NCBI RefSeq assembly: GCF_023101765.2
Contig: NC_064220.1
Span: 7,750,001 to 7,814,000, forward strand
Reading direction: 5' to 3'
Length of the DNA stretch: 64,000 nt
Source of the DNA: Spodoptera frugiperda
Lineage: Eukaryota > Arthropoda > Insecta > Lepidoptera > Noctuidae
Shown here piece after piece: positions 47,301 through 58,022 of this stretch (position 1 is its first letter; each line of letters begins with the position of its first letter). The position numbers and the translations under genes are program-made. The notes under the pieces are model-generated. The model saw only the letters and a list, made by a program, of their open reading frames with translations, was not told where the DNA came from and ran no database searches.

Positions 47301-49211
47301 CCCTCTGAGTTCTGTTCACAAATAGACCAGGAAGGCACTTTTGAACATCAAAGCAAATATAATAATATGAATAACATCTGTCTATCGGTCAGTCCTCTAG
47401 TGAAGCTATTTGCTCGTTCCAAAGTGTAGATTCTTATGGAAAAGAACGAGTAAGGAACTCCATAGGTTACTCTTTTTCAATCAGATTCACAATACAATTC
47501 TTGGTTACATTGTTTTGATTGCTTCAACTATGTGAAATTGTATTGTGCATTTTTGAATGATGAGTGTATCTCCAAAATCAATGTCCACTTACTTGGCGCC
47601 GACTGTCGTCCGGCAGAGAGTGGAAGAAGTCGGAGACTATAAACTCGTAGGGCTCCGGCCAGGTGTCCACCGTCTGCACTGCCACCGACACGCGCCCCGC
47701 GCCCCCCAGTCGCGGGGAACACGACGCCGAGCGACGCGCCCCCACGCCCCCGCGCCCCGGCAGCCGCGCACAGCGGGCACGTGGCTCCGGCAGTTCGCGC
47801 CGGCCCGCGCCCCCTGCACCCTCCGCCCATTGCTCGGGGGCGCCGCGCGTCGTCAGCTCCAGCACCTCGCGGTCCTCCACGTTCAACGGCTCCTCCACGG
47901 CCGCGGCCGGCCGGCTCGGCTCCGGCCGCGCCACGGCCCCGGCCGGCGGCGGCACGCCCGCGAACGGCACCGGCGAGTCCGCCGCGCGCCGCTCCGACGC
48001 CACGCGCGCCAGCCGGGACGAGTACGCGTCGCCCGGCGCCCCCAGCGCGGCCGACGGCGACGTCTCCTTGCGAGGCGGCGACGCGGGCCGCGACCTGCGC
48101 CCGATGGCGCGCACGGCCCCCGACTCGGTGGGGAAGCGGAACTGCGCGCGAGTCTCTCTGGCCGGCGTGTTCTCCGGCGTGGCCTCCACCGCGGCCTCGG
48201 GTTCCGCCGCGTCCTCCGCCGGCAGCGGCGTGTGAGGCGCGGAGTCAGCGCCGCAGCGGTCGCCCAGCGGGAACCAGGGCTCCGTGCCGGGCCGCAGGCC
48301 GCTAGCTGCACGGGCCGCGTGCGCGCCCGATCCCGGCGCGGGGGAGCCGCGCGCCATCGCCGGCGGGAGCGCGGCCGCCAGTGCCGGCAGCGGGGACGGC
48401 GCGGCGTCTTCGGCACGAGACTGAAGCGACAGGCGCCGGCACTCCGCCAGCACATCGTGATGCTCCTGCCGCGCCCAGCGCGCCGGGTCGGCCTCGCGCA
48501 GCCGGCTGCCCGTCACCAGCGACGGGTGCAGGCGCACGGACTCGGCCAGCGCGCCCACGCCGCGCTCCCAGGCGTCCCGCGCGGCGTTGGCGGGTAGTTC
48601 GGCGCCCTGCGCGCGCAGCGCCTCCAGCAGCGTGCAGGGGTGCGTGGCGTACAGCGCGTGGAACAGTGCCAGCTGCGCCAGCTGCAGGTGCGCGCGCGTG
48701 GCGGCGGCGGGCGCCGGCTCCAGCGCCGCGGGCCGCAGCAGGGCGTCGGCCAGCTCGGCGGGGTGCATGGCGGCCAGCGCGGGCGCGGCCGGCAGCAGCG
48801 CGGCCAGCGCCAGCAGCGCGTGTAGCAGCGGCAGCGCGTCCCGCTCGTGTCGCGCGGCGCGCAGCACGTCGCGCGCCAGCGGGTGCGCGGGCAACCGATG
48901 CAGCCAGGGCGGGCGGCGCGCCACGAGCGGTGCGAAGGCCGCCAGGGCATGGTGTCGCTGCGCGCGCTCGCCGCGCAGCTGCTCCTGCAGCGCGTCCAGC
49001 AGATGTCGCGCGTGCGGCTCGGGCGCGCGGGCCAGCAGGTCGAGTGCGCGCGCGGAGCCGGTGCGCGCGTGGTAGGCCAGCAGCGCGCGCGTGAGCCAGG
49101 GCTCGCGCACGCCGCCGTAGAGCGCGGCGAGGGCGGCGGCGGCGGCGCGCGCGCCGGCCGCGCCCCCTCTAGCAGAGCGAACACCTCGCCCGCCTCGCAC
49201 GCCGCCTGCAT
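44378..49211 (-). CDS. Tsc1: Hamartin (TSC1), with apparent frame breaks
   Basis: Two long minus-strand exons, 49211-47593 and 45465 down to 44481 or 44378, are joined by a phase-0 intron (donor GTAAGT, acceptor GTGCAG). Hamartin landmarks are EPHARHLLDALQ, ESVRLHPSLVTGS, ARQEHHDVLAECRRLSLQ and the coiled-coil LMYERWRRDAHAERNRRLLG. Hamartin and tuberin form the complex that restrains Rheb and TORC1 at lysosomes. The N-terminus MQAACEAGEVFALLE is one frame away from the rest, with the switch near the C5 run at 49163-49167. A second switch is needed near the G5 run at 45164-45168. A third may occur near 44606-44609; if so the stop is 44481-44483 (ending GDAAEADASS) rather than 44378. Everything else is open over more than 800 codons. 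Convergent with Graf. Confidence 0.88.
45969..46385. mobile_element. PIF/Harbinger-type MITE with TTA target duplication
   Basis: The 417-bp element has ends GGGCCCATTCACACAGACC and the related complement of GGTCTGTGTGAACGGACGC. It is flanked by TTA at 45966-45968 and 46386-46388. The 3-bp TWA duplication and GGGCC-TTCACAC ends are PIF/Harbinger features. Inside are several GATCGGCTCCGAGCG-like repeats. In the Tsc1 intron. Confidence 0.82.
46395..46815. mobile_element. MITE with about 60-bp inverted repeats
   Basis: Left GACTTCTAACCCGTTAAGG...ATCTAATTTTAT and right ATAAAATTAGAT...CCTTTAACGGGTTAGAAGTC are near-complements over about 60 bases. It starts about ten bases after the Harbinger MITE. 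Target duplication unclear; class not assigned. Confidence 0.7.
47315..47530 (-). repeat. Family A repeat, reversed copy in Tsc1 intron
   Basis: Complement of the blocks at 35590-35800 (GCTCGTTCCAAAGTGTAG, GAGTAAGGAACTCCATAGG). It ends about 60 bases from the Tsc1 exon donor. Confidence 0.65.
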
Positions 49212-50956
49212 CTCCGACCGCCTGTTGTCGTACTTGTATCACTACTGGGCTCCAATACTGAACAATACTGTTAGCCTTTGCATTTTCTATTACAAAATTT
49301 GAATTTTATTTGTACCCTAAACAATTCACAAATTAAGTACCTATATTGGACTCTAATACAGGGTTGCTGGTTACAAGGGGAATTTCCTGTCAAGGCAATA
49401 TGTTTTTTGAGAAAATGTTCTAAGTTATTTGTATTATTTCAAAAAATAACCTAATTATTAGTAAAGACTAATCTAGATAAGTATTATTGGGTAAGGACTG
49501 TAGGATAGTATTGTAACATCAGACATAATAAAGAGTGTTCCTTCTATTGTGCCATTTTATTTATATACTGAGTGTGATAGTTTACTATGGGAGAACATTA
49601 TAACTAAAGCCAATATTTAATTGATGAATAGGACTGTCTGAAAAATATATATAAAATTTTAATATTGATTTAAAATGTGGATATGATTAATAAGAAATTA
49701 AACAGTAAACCCAAATTGTGCTGTATAAGAATTGTCTATATTAATACAAGTCCCGTGAACATGGCAACTTGGCTGGTTGATGTCATTTCTGAAGGAAGTG
49801 AGTGTAATGACTATCTGTTCAACAGATTGTCACGTTCTAGCCAACTATTGTCTCCCACAGCTAGAAGGCTAGTATGTGTTAGTTAATCTACTAATAGTAT
49901 GGCTATACTAATAATAGATTAACTATTGTAAGCATGATCTCCCAGCAATACATTACATGCTTAAGAAATAGATAGCACTTGACAAATAGTATGGAAATCT
50001 TTTAAGGGAATAAATGGAATCCAACAGGACACCAATAAGACATAATTATTATTTTATGTAGTGGTAAGGTGAGTATTTAGGTGTAAAAAATAATTGAGGC
50101 TCAGAATTTTAAAGTTGCATGTTGGTAAACAGTTATTAGCTTCGTAAGAGTGGAACCTAGAAGCGATTGGCAAGAAGTCAAGTACCTAGTCATTAACAAT
50201 TTACAAGAATAATAATCTCCTGGATGGCAAATTTATAGTATTGGAATAATATCTGACAAGTACATGCTCTGTGGCAGTGTTTTGTCATCAAGCAATCGAG
50301 GTACGTACCAATCAGCAGTTCGGAGAGAAGATCCCTGAGTCGCTGAAGCAGGAGGAATTTTGATTTATTTTACTACACCAACTGTTACTTGAATCCAGTA
50401 AAGTACATATAAATAACGTGCCTTACGCTGAACACTATTAATAAAGCGGAAATATTAACGCAATTTTATGATTTCTACTACTTTTTTTATTAATTTACGG
50501 CACACCGGAATATTTCCCTATGACAATTATTTTATTGACACTGACTGACGGTCAGTGCTGATGACAGTGAGTAAATTGACAACAGATGTTATTGACAACG
50601 AGTCTTTTTATTCTGTGGCGGAGTCTTCAATTTTTTTTTTAACGAATTTATTGGTGCAGTCCGGTCTAGGTACATATTCTACCTATTTTCTGAGTATTTT
50701 TCCAAAAAAGTGAATAAATACCTGGTAATGATCTATTTTGAGTATTTATCGGAAAAATAGCCATCTCTAGGGCTGAGTCTTAACTAAAAATGTGATATAT
50801 TTTATAAACCCCCCAGTTCCCCCCCCCCCTCTTGATGATTTGTGATTTTTTGCAGCCTTAGTTGAGTTTCAAGACTTTCAAGTGATTAATGGACGTCCCC
50901 TTACCAATTAATGAAGTATTTAGAGATTTTTAGACGGAAAATAATGTAATTAATAT
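49212..50956. other. Upstream of Tsc1 and intergenic DNA
   Basis: The right flank of Tsc1 should hold its promoter and 5' UTR. A cluster of TGACA, GTCAGT and related motifs at 50521-50605 resembles those near other start sites here but lies 1.3 kb away. A C10-C11 tract is at about 50820. No other gene is recognised. Confidence 0.4.
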
Positions 50957-51346
50957 ATAAGATTATTCTCTAATTATAGGTTTGAAGAATAAACTTGCGT
51001 TGCTCTGTAAATGAAGAATTTTATTTTTACACATTTTATAACAAAAATAACATCTTAAAACTTACATTGATTCATTTACAAGTGCATAACAAAATCAAAA
51101 TCAACCTGTAAATGAAGAAACGACAATTAAAGTTTATTCTTAGATATCTCTTTCTTCACAATTGTGAGTTACATTTTAAATAAAGAAATATTTAACTAAA
51201 ATAACATCCATCTTTTCTTTAATAGAAAAATAATCTTGACACCCAATGTCACATTTACCACAAACAAAATAGTTTCATAAAATAAAATAAAATAGGTTTC
51301 ATTCAAACTAAAAATTAAAGAAAATAGTATAGTATTTTACTTTACA
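50957..51346 (-). repeat. LTR (3' in coding orientation)
   Basis: 390 bp, beginning TGTAAAGTAAAATACTATAC on the minus strand. Same length and sequence as 55643-56032. Confidence 0.92.
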
Positions 51347-51359
51347 TCTCTCCCCTTGG

Positions 51360-51400
51360 AAAAGAAAATCTATAAAAGTGGAAAAGAAAATCTATAAATA
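51360..51400. repeat. 22-bp tandem duplication
   Basis: GGAAAAGAAAATCTATAAA occurs twice in a row between the integrase stop and the polypurine tract. Confidence 0.75.
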
Positions 51401-52840
51401 TACGGATACTGGAACAAGCTTCGTGACGTGAAATAAATTTGACTCAGTTTTCTTGTGCCCAGTATCAATTCTATATATCGATTTGGATATTTTCTCTATA
51501 ATCTGAAAAGGACCAATTCTCAAATGATCTAATTTTTTTCTGTTCAGCTTATTGCCATTTTCCACATACACCATATCACCAACATTAAATTCATGGTATT
51601 CTCTATTCTTATCAAATAATATTTTGTTGTAATTGTGAGATTTTATTGTATTTTCTAGAGCTGTTGTTCTATCTCTTATCCAGTCTTGTTGTGTTTTTTC
51701 TTCCTTCAACTCTTTAGGTAAAATCGTAGCATCTGTACCATATAAAAGATAACTTGGTGAAAAACCAGTAACTGAGTGAATAGTTTTATTATATTTTTCT
51801 ACACATTCATGAGCTATTTTTGTCCAAGCTCGTGTATTTTCCTCTTCATTAATTTTACATCGAATTTTGTTTACCAATGTTTGGTTTAACCTCTCATTAA
51901 GACCATTGGAGAATGGCGCATTTACTGCTGTGAATATCATTGGAATCTGTTTTTCCGCTAAGAATCTCTTAAATTCTTTTGAATTTATTCCAGGGTACTG
52001 ATCGGTGAGAATCATTCCGATATTATCTGTTTCTGATATGTTTGTAACCAGTTTTATAAAATCATTTGCTCCTTGGGTTTTTGAAGTCAGGACAAATGCG
52101 TATCTTGTAAAATGATCTACCAGTAGATGTAAATATTTCTTTGTAGACCTTGATCCTCCAAAACCTCCAATTGTGTCTATAGAGACTATTTCAAATGGCT
52201 TCGTGGCCGGACCTAAGTGTGACATAAATCCAATTTTCCCTTGTCCTCTTGATTTATTTTTTATACAAATCTCACAATTTTTACTTATTTTTTTGATATT
52301 TTCTGTCAAATTTCTAGCTATGTATAGTGGACTAAGTGTTTTCTGCATCTGTTTGATTCCAATATGACAAAGGTTCTTATGTACTTTATTTATAAGTTCT
52401 ATGCTGAATTTCTCTGATAGCATTATTTTTTCCTTGTTCCTGACTTTTTTATAGTATATATTTTGTTTTTTTATCATTCTGTCTTTATTCTTTTGTATTT
52501 CTTCATTTTTATTTTGATCTATTAAAATATCCTGCAGGTTAATTACATTTACAATCCTCAGTTGTTCATCTTTGTTCTCATCTGATCCCAATACAGGGTT
52601 TCTACTAAGACAGTCTGCTTCTAAATTGTCTTTTCCCGGAGCATATTTAATATTAAAATCATATTGTGACAGGTAATACATCAAATCACCTAATTCTTCG
52701 TCAGTCCTTGATTTCAAATTCATGTTTTCCAGTGGCTTGTGGTCTGAATAAACTGTAAATGACTTACCTATCAGCCAGTATTGCCAGTATCGTACTGCTT
52801 CTTTAATTGCCAAACACTCTAAGTAAATGGCTTTTTTCTT
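51392..52840 (-). CDS. Gypsy pol: RNase H end and integrase
   Basis: The frame is open from about 52840 (first ATG 52813) to a stop at 51392. It begins inside RNase H (TVYSDHKPLE, YAPGKDNLEADCLSR). It continues with an integrase zinc finger (HKNLCHIG ... CEICIKNK) and a DDE core (VSIDTIGGF, MILTDQYPG, NGLNERLNQ). Its junction with the upstream RT frame is a -1 shift at A6/G (plus strand T6 runs at 52834-52846), so the pol frame as sequenced is broken inside RNase H. Confidence 0.88.
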   Translation of the reverse strand, partial: KKKAIYLECLAIKEAVRYWQYWLIGKSFTVYSDHKPLENMNLKSRTDEELGDLMYYLSQYDFNIKYAPGKDNLEADCLSRNPVLGSDENKDEQLRIVNVINLQDILIDQNKNEEIQKNKDRMIKKQNIYYKKVRNKEKIMLSEKFSIELINKVHKNLCHIGIKQMQKTLSPLYIARNLTENIKKISKNCEICIKNKSRGQGKIGFMSHLGPATKPFEIVSIDTIGGFGGSRSTKKYLHLLVDHFTRYAFVLTSKTQGANDFIKLVTNISETDNIGMILTDQYPGINSKEFKRFLAEKQIPMIFTAVNAPFSNGLNERLNQTLVNKIRCKINEEENTRAWTKIAHECVEKYNKTIHSVTGFSPSYLLYGTDATILPKELKEEKTQQDWIRDRTTALENTIKSHNYNKILFDKNREYHEFNVGDMVYVENGNKLNRKKLDHLRIGPFQIIEKISKSIYRIDTGHKKTESNLFHVTKLVPVSVYL

Positions 52841-54068
52841 TTTTGGGTTCCATTTAACTTCTTTGAAAAGTATGCCACTGGTTTTTCTCTTCCATCAGGT
52901 TGTATCTGTTTCAATATAGCTCCAACTCCTTCTATTGATGCATCAGTGTAAATATTTATTGGCAAGTTTGGATCATATATTTCTAAAACTGGTTGTGAAC
53001 AAAGTAAAGCCTTTATCGTATTAAATGCTTTTTCACATTCATGGGACCAAATGAATTGTTGATTTTTCCTTAACAAATTATGTAGTGGATCTAGTATAGT
53101 TGCACTATTTGGTATATATTTGTGGTAGAAGTTTATTTTTCCCAAAAATTGTCTAACATTTTTCTGAGTCTTCGGAGTTGGAAAATCCTTTATTGATATT
53201 AGATTATCCTTAATCGGTTTTACAGTATTATTTTGTATTATATGACCCAAGTATTTTACGGTGTCTGATGCGAAATTGCATTTGGTAAATTTCAATCTAA
53301 ATCCTTCTAATTGTATTGCTTCTAACAGTTGTTCTAAATGGTTTACATGTTCTTCAAAATTCCGAGAAAAAACTAATATGTCATCAATATAGTTTACTGT
53401 AAAGCTTGTAAGATTGTATTTTCTTAGTATACTACTGAGTATTCTTTGAAAAATTGCTGGTGAGGTCTTCAATCCAAATGGCAAACAAGTCCATTGGAAA
53501 TGTCCTTCTTGTGTTATAAATCCTGTCTTTCTTCTATCTTCAATTCGTAAAGGAATAGCCCAAAATGCAGAATTTATGTCTAAAGCTGTAAAATACATAC
53601 AATTTCTAGTTTTTTCCATTAGATCTTCAATTAAAGGGAATGGTTGGGCTTGAGGTACCACTATTTTATTTAGTTCTCTGAAGTCAATACACAATCTTGA
53701 CTTCTTATTTTCTTCTCTTTTAAAGGCTAATGTCACCGGTGCCGCAAATGGACTGTATGATTCTTCTATAAGTTTATTGTCTAGTAGGTTAGCTATTTGT
53801 TTTTCTATTTCTTTTTTGTCTTCTATAGTGCATTTGTAAGGCCTCTTACAGCAGTATTTATCTACTAATAAGTCTATTCTGGCTTCATACCCATTCACAG
53901 TTCCTATATCGTATTTATCCTTGGCAAAAACCGATTTATATTTTTGTATTAATTTATAAATTTTTTCCCTTTTATCTTCTTCTAAATGATTTACTTTTAT
54001 TTCAAATTCCTTTTCTTTAATATGTTCATTAAAATTAATCTTATATTCCTTTACATATTCTTTACTTT
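52819..54068 (-). CDS. Gypsy pol: reverse transcriptase and RNase H start
   Basis: Open on the minus strand from about 54068 (first ATG 53898) to a stop at 52819. RT motifs present are LCIDFRELNK, FTALDINSAFW, LPFGLKTSPAIFQ and the catalytic YIDD, followed by NIYTDASIEGVGA of RNase H. It is -1 relative to the protease frame upstream, with the switch near an A7 run (complement of 54071-54077). Confidence 0.9.
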
Positions 54069-54470
54069 CATTTTTTTCTTGTATATCTCTTCCTCTTGTT
54101 TTATGTTTTCTTGATGTAAGTATTGTTTTTGAGTTATTTTTAACTCCTCATTTTGTATCAACTCGTATGCCTTTATCATGTCTAATCCTATTAAAAAATC
54201 ATATTTGAAATTTGGTTCATCAATGACGTAAACATTTACATTTTCTTCTTTTTCGAAAATTTTTATTTTTAGATTTGTCAAACCACTGGTCTTCTTCACA
54301 CCATTAATTGTAACTAAATTTTCTTCATTTGCATTATTTTTCTTGGTTTTTAATTTTAATAATTTGGAATTAATGAGAGAAACATTCGAACCTGAATCAT
54401 ATACTCCATATATTTCCAATTTATCATTTATTAGTAGTTTGACTCTTATTAATGGTGTTACTATTAGTTT
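54051..54470 (-). CDS. Gypsy protease region
   Basis: Minus-strand frame carrying the aspartic protease motif VYDSGSNVSLIN and a later FLIGLDMI. It is -1 relative to gag, overlapping gag's end at an A AAA AAC heptamer. About 140 residues including the overlap. Confidence 0.8.
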   Translation of the reverse strand, partial: KLIVTPLIRVKLLINDKLEIYGVYDSGSNVSLINSKLLKLKTKKNNANEENLVTINGVKKTSGLTNLKIKIFEKEENVNVYVIDEPNFKYDFLIGLDMIKAYELIQNEELKITQKQYLHQENIKQEEEIYKKKMKVKNM

Positions 54471-55594
54471 TTTTGTTCGTTTTCATTTAACTCTGCTTCA
54501 ATCACTGAATTATTCACATGCCTTATAGATTTTCTATCAAATGTATTGTCATCTTTAACCTTAAACCAGCATGCAGCTTCGGGGTGGTAACGAGTACCTT
54601 TATTAAGCTTTTCGCATGTTTTGCATGGAGTACGTTCCTCAATTTTGTTATTTATCTTTTGATTTTCGAATTTCCTATAGACCCCATTCCTATTTTTATT
54701 TACCAAATGTTCATACTTTCTCACTTCATTGAATAGGTCTACTGTATCCTTCATTGCTTCTCTATTTATCTTCTCCCGCACAAATCCAGGTAAACCTGCA
54801 GCAATTAAATCCACCAGCGTACCTGTATCTATTGATCTTCTCATGTCCAGAATAAGTTTTTCCTTTTTAATAGCATAATCCACCAATGAACCATCCTTGT
54901 ATTTAAAAAAAAGGGCATAAGTCACTTGGTTCCAGCCTTGATTCGCAAATGATTCACAGAACTTATTTTTCCATATCTGCCAGTCAGAGTTTAGTGTTAA
55001 CTTTATAATCATAGAACTGTACCAATCAACACAACTTTTGTCCATGAATAGTCTTAGTATTTCAATTTTTTTCTCATCTTCCAAAATGTCAAAACGCAAA
55101 CATTCTTTTTCAAAAATATCAATCCATTGGTTTGGGTTTGTATTTTTACTTGTAAATTTTTCAATCACAAACTTCTCTGCAATATATTTTAGATTCTGTT
55201 TTTTTTGATCTTGCGTGTTCTCAATCAATTTTGCAAATAATTTTTCCAATGAATCTGTATTTTTTTCTAATCCTCCAGATGTTTGCTTTTGTTCAATTTC
55301 TTCTAGATATTGCTCTCCAAATTGTAAATTACCATCTTCATCTATGTATACTTTTCTTAGTTCATCTGACATTGTCATCCAAACTTTTCTCGTTTGATGT
55401 CTTTTCTTTAAACTATTTTTCACTTTATTATACGCAGCTGTCTTTATTAACTCTTTATGAAGACTAACAGACTGTAGTTCTTCCGGTATAACAAACACTT
55501 TTTCATCTTTTGTTGTTATTGAGGTTACACAACAGACATTTGATTTCCCATCACTCGCTGGCATTAAAGCAAATTCGAAACGTAGCTGATCCAT
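54464..55594 (-). CDS. Gypsy gag-like protein
   Basis: 376 residues, starting about 50 bases inside the 5' LTR boundary. There is a helical capsid-like middle (NTNPNQWIDIFEKECLRFDI) and a Cys/His cluster near the C-terminus (CKTCEKLNKG...HPEAACW). The stop TAA follows directly on a AAAAAAC heptamer (complement of 54467-54473). Confidence 0.8.
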   Translation of the reverse strand: MDQLRFEFALMPASDGKSNVCCVTSITTKDEKVFVIPEELQSVSLHKELIKTAAYNKVKNSLKKRHQTRKVWMTMSDELRKVYIDEDGNLQFGEQYLEEIEQKQTSGGLEKNTDSLEKLFAKLIENTQDQKKQNLKYIAEKFVIEKFTSKNTNPNQWIDIFEKECLRFDILEDEKKIEILRLFMDKSCVDWYSSMIIKLTLNSDWQIWKNKFCESFANQGWNQVTYALFFKYKDGSLVDYAIKKEKLILDMRRSIDTGTLVDLIAAGLPGFVREKINREAMKDTVDLFNEVRKYEHLVNKNRNGVYRKFENQKINNKIEERTPCKTCEKLNKGTRYHPEAACWFKVKDDNTFDRKSIRHVNNSVIEAELNENEQKN

Positions 55595-55642
55595 ATTTTG
55601 CTTTATTTATTTAGGTATTTCAATAAACAAGATTGTCGTTTT

Positions 55643-56032
55643 ATAAGATTATTCTCTAATTATAGGTTTGAAGAATAAACTTGCGTTGCTCTGTAAATGA
55701 AGAATTTTATTTTTACACATTTTATAACAAAAATAACATCTTAAAACTTACATTGATTCATTTACAAGTGCATAACAAAATCAAAATCAACCTGTAAATG
55801 AAGAAACGACAATTAAAGTTTATTCTTAGATATCTCTTTCTTCACAATTGTGAGTTACATTTTAAATAAAGAAATATTTAACTAAAATAACATCCATCTT
55901 TTCTTTAATAGAAAAATAATCTTGACACCCAATGTCACATTTACCACAAACAAAATAGTTTCATAAAATAAAATAAAATAGGTTTCATTCAAACTAAAAA
56001 TTAAAGAAAATAGTATAGTATTTTACTTTACA
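55643..56032 (-). repeat. LTR (5' in coding orientation)
   Basis: 390 bp, same as 50957-51346. It should contain the element's promoter and polyadenylation signals. Confidence 0.92.
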
Positions 56033-56324
56033 AATATTATGTCTTTAACTCAACTTAAACATTTGTTGGTTTCCGGGGCACGCGTTAAAGTAGTTCGTGA
56101 ATATTTTTTTTACGTTTACTATACTTGTTAAAACCATCAATACAAGTACATATTTTTTTTGACCCCGCGTTATTAAACAACGTTGCAAGCGCGCCTGTTG
56201 CACCTATCAACTTAGGCGCCCGCCGCCGTAGGAAATAAGGATCGAAGTCCCAAGACAGCTGTCGACCACTAATCCTAAGTATTTCATGGTGGACTTGACA
56301 GCTATTCGAGTTCCATTGACCACT

Positions 56325-56414
56325 GTAGGTAGGTAGGTAGGTAGGTAGGTATGTAGGTAGGTAAGTAGGTAGGTAGGTAGGTAGGTAGGTAGGTAGGTAG
56401 GTAGGTAGGTAGGT
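56325..56414 (+). repeat. (GTAG)n microsatellite
   Basis: About 22 GTAG units with two interruptions (ATGTAGG, AAGTAGG). Confidence 0.95.
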
Positions 56415-56561
56415 TCTATGTGATTCCAGCGGCGGTACGCGCTATGGAATGTGGCGGTAAACGGCAGCTACCTTGGATGTTCCTATTCAATGTTTAACTC
56501 TTATTTCTTACAATAATGTTCCCGAAAATGTACACAAAATGGTATAATTTAACCGTGAATA

Positions 56562-56592
56562 AAACCGAAGTTATTGCCAATAACTTCGGTTT
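56562..56592. repeat. Perfect 15-bp-arm palindrome
   Basis: AAACCGAAGTTATTG and its exact complement are separated by a single C. Confidence 0.85.
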
Positions 56593-56830
56593 CTTTATGT
56601 CTTTTTATATTTTTAATCGTGGTATATTTATGTATTAAACTAACACACTGTCAAAGTAATGTTATTTGCAGTTAAAAACATTTTTTTTTTCTTTATTACA
56701 ATATTTATGGCAAGACTATTATTACAATATTACAGGCTATCTGTACTTATTTGTCTCCGGGACCTCCAACTCCGATTAAGCGCTTTATACATTAACGTTT
56801 TTGACGGGACTCGCGAAGGTCATATACGAT

Positions 56831-56947
56831 CAGGGGCCTAGCTAGCGCCGTATCTGCCGTATCAAATATACGGGGCCTCTCCTGAACAAAAGGGGGGGCC
56901 CAAACAAATTTTTATACGGGGCCCCGTCAAGACACGCTACGCCACTG
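56831..56947. mobile_element. 117-bp hAT-type MITE with 8-bp TSD
   Basis: The ends CAGGGGCCTAGC and the complement of GCTACGCCACTG are related inverted repeats. Exact TATACGAT duplications lie at 56823-56830 and 56948-56955. There are internal TACGGGGCC motifs and no coding content. Confidence 0.8.
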
Positions 56948-57017
56948 TATACGATACACGATGCAACGATGTCAACCTGCTGGATGTCAGCACTATTCAC
57001 AGTCATTTTGCATCGTA

Positions 57018-58020
57018 TCGTAAATGACCCGGTTGTGGCCACTTTAAGAATTTTGTCGACTTTGAGGCTTTCTTAACTTATAGTTTTAGTTATCACGAAC
57101 ATATTTCTTGTAAAAAGTCATTTAACATGTATTAACCTTGCCTAAGAAAACCCTTTTTTTAAAGAACGTCCAATAGAAAAATAACTGTATAAGAAAGAAA
57201 AAAAAAGGGAGTTTGTGCCATTTTTGGCCAGATTCGTGCCATTTGTGGCCACGGTCGTGTGCCAGTTCTGGCCATCAAAAAATACAATAAAAGTAATCAA
57301 AATTTATAAATTAAAATGGACATTTTACAAACAATGGTTTTTATTTAGTTTGGAAAATATGAAATATTATTACTTCACTTGAATTTAACTTACAAATAAG
57401 GAGATCAAAATTTATATGATGTTGGTAAAAGCTGCAAAGTAAACTGACCTCCCCTTTGTGTGAAGGCAATTTATTGCATCTCTGAAAATGAAAAATATGT
57501 ATTTATTGATATGTAAAGCCAAGGAAAAAAAGCCACGATAAAATAAAGGGGAAGAAGTCGGGTGTCTATGTACATTAGTTTTGGCCAGCCATGTGGCCAA
57601 AGATGGAGAAATTCATAATTTTGTCTCCATTAGTGGCCACCTTCTAATAACCGCACTTCAGAAACATATGGCGACAAAATAACTTTATTTTCACTTAGAC
57701 AATATATTCTTCATGTAGTATTAACTTAAACATCCAAACAATAAGCAAAGATTTAAAAAATAAAAACCAAATCCTCACCCGCTCGCCTTAGCCTTTTTGT
57801 TAAGATCTTAACAATTTCACCCTCAACTAAAAAGAATGACTTGTTGCATCGAAGTGAAGTTTGACACATCAAAGCTGCCAACGGTATCAGTGTCTCCAAT
57901 ATTCAATATTTTAAATACTGTACATAACAGAGTAATTAATTTGTCCATGCCTTAGTTATAAATATTTGAAGGTCCAAATGGCCACAAAGGGGTCGGTGGC
58001 CACAACCGGGTCACTTGCCC
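57018..58020. mobile_element. TA-flanked MITE, copy 2
   Basis: The 1003-bp sister of 6185-7151, in the same orientation, with TA at 57016-57017 and 58021-58022. It contains every small segment missing from copy 1 and is probably closer to the consensus. Confidence 0.82.
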
Positions 58021-58022
58021 TA

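Larger units (their letters stand above)
50957..56032 (-). mobile_element. Ty3/Gypsy LTR retrotransposon, env-less
   Basis: Two 390-bp LTRs (50957-51346 and 55643-56032) look identical by eye. The whole 5.1-kb element is flanked by AATAT (50952-50956 and 56033-56037). In coding (minus) orientation it has gag, protease, reverse transcriptase-RNase H and integrase, with no room for env before the 3' LTR. A polypurine tract AGGGGAGAGA (complement of 51347-51356) directly abuts the 3' LTR. Matching LTRs indicate a recent insertion. A TGG-type primer binding site was not found. Confidence 0.92.

Noticed and set aside
47557..48597. Long plus-strand open frame opposite Tsc1 exon 1
   Set aside because: It is an antisense shadow of a GC-rich coding exon, with composition explained by the real frame.
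51347..51391. Possible env gene of the Gypsy element
   Set aside because: Integrase ends only 45 bases before the 3' LTR, leaving no space for an envelope gene.
56562..56592. Bacterial-type terminator hairpin
   Set aside because: Perfect palindrome with a nearby T-rich stretch, but in a eukaryotic intergenic region; recorded only as an inverted repeat.
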